From positions 62,001 through 126,000 of the forward strand of contig MU858150.1 of the NCBI GenBank assembly GCA_033297075.1: 64,000 nt of DNA, written 5' to 3'. The position numbers and the translations under genes were made by a program. Positions within the stretch are counted from its first letter, which is position 1; every line of letters begins with the position of its first letter. The DNA comes from Rhypophila decipiens (taxonomy: Eukaryota > Ascomycota > Sordariomycetes > Sordariales > Naviculisporaceae). The notes under the pieces were generated by a model. The model had not been told where the DNA came from and searched no databases. It was given only the letters and a program-made list of their open reading frames with translations. Shown piece after piece: positions 63,699 to 64,000 of this stretch.

Positions 63699-64000
63699 AG
63701 CTCGGGACGCCACCAACAATATCACGGCTTGACGACGAGCCTAGAGATGGGGTTTGCTTCACTTCCTTGGGTGTGTTTTGTGCTTTCGCTGGCTATCACC
63801 ATTCATGATGATTGATCCGGTGCTTTTGGTTTCTTTTGGTGTTTCTTTTTTTTTCTTTCTTTTTTTTCTTTTTTTTCTTTTTCTTTCTTTTTTTTTTTTC
63901 TTCTCTTTTCTTCTTCTTTTTTGGTTCTTATGGTGTGTTCAGGGCAAGCAGCTACAGAAAAGCTGTTAGGATTTGTCGTTTGGCAGGCCGCATTTGGACG
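63699..64000. other. Intergenic region downstream of the KH-like gene
   Basis: 302 bp to the window edge. Contains a long pyrimidine tract; no gene was recognised. Confidence 0.5.
63842..63922 (+). repeat. T-rich low-complexity tract
   Basis: About 80 bases composed of T runs of up to 12 separated by single C bases. It lies about 145 bp after the stop codon at 63698, so it may be in the 3' UTR or just beyond. Confidence 0.9.

Overview
The window is nuclear DNA of a filamentous ascomycete (Pezizomycotina; the gene set looks Sordariomycete-like, but the class cannot be fixed by eye). Evidence: single-gene transcription units on both strands, short introns (mostly 49-115 nt) with fungal splice signals, low-complexity linkers in proteins, and orthologues of core eukaryotic genes. 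There are no operons, CRISPR arrays or secondary-metabolite enzymes.

Layout. 0-4.4 kb: the 3' end of a zinc-finger protein, a dienelactone hydrolase and a Nudix hydrolase. 4.4-8.6 kb: a gene-poor stretch with one decayed tRNA-Lys relic. 8.6-15.2 kb: one uninterrupted 2,173-residue coiled-coil membrane protein of unknown role. 15.8-27 kb: housekeeping genes for the SMC5/6 kleisin Nse4, the PI3-kinase Vps34, a DUF4336 protein, mitochondrial GatA, splicing factor Prp38 and a small membrane protein. 28-37 kb: an accessory-looking segment with two small orphan genes, an LTR-like AT-rich remnant, and a divergent pair of unrecognised genes (30.9-34.8 and 35.3-36.9 kb), the larger carrying a reading-frame break. 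37.6-44 kb: Cog8, the mitochondrial glycine carrier Hem25 and a charged coiled-coil protein. 46-60 kb: prefoldin 1, alkaline ceramidase, the golgin TMF1, the proteasome chaperone Nas6, splicing factor Prp46 and Orc1. 60-64 kb: a decayed paralogue fragment and tandem duplication upstream of an intact KH-like/DUF7905-like gene.

Shared themes are membrane and vesicle traffic (Vps34, Cog8, TMF1, ceramidase), genome maintenance (Nse4, Orc1), splicing (Prp38, Prp46), proteostasis (prefoldin 1, Nas6) and mitochondrial function (GatA, Hem25). Adjacent genes do not form one pathway. The most unusual content is the divergent orphan pair at 31-37 kb, the DUF7905-like duplication, and splicing features: three introns that read best as GC-AG, a 14-nt microexon and three stop-free introns of length 3n.

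Exon-intron models were derived by eye from reading-frame continuity and splice-site sequence. No search or alignment tool was used, so family names rest on recognised motifs.
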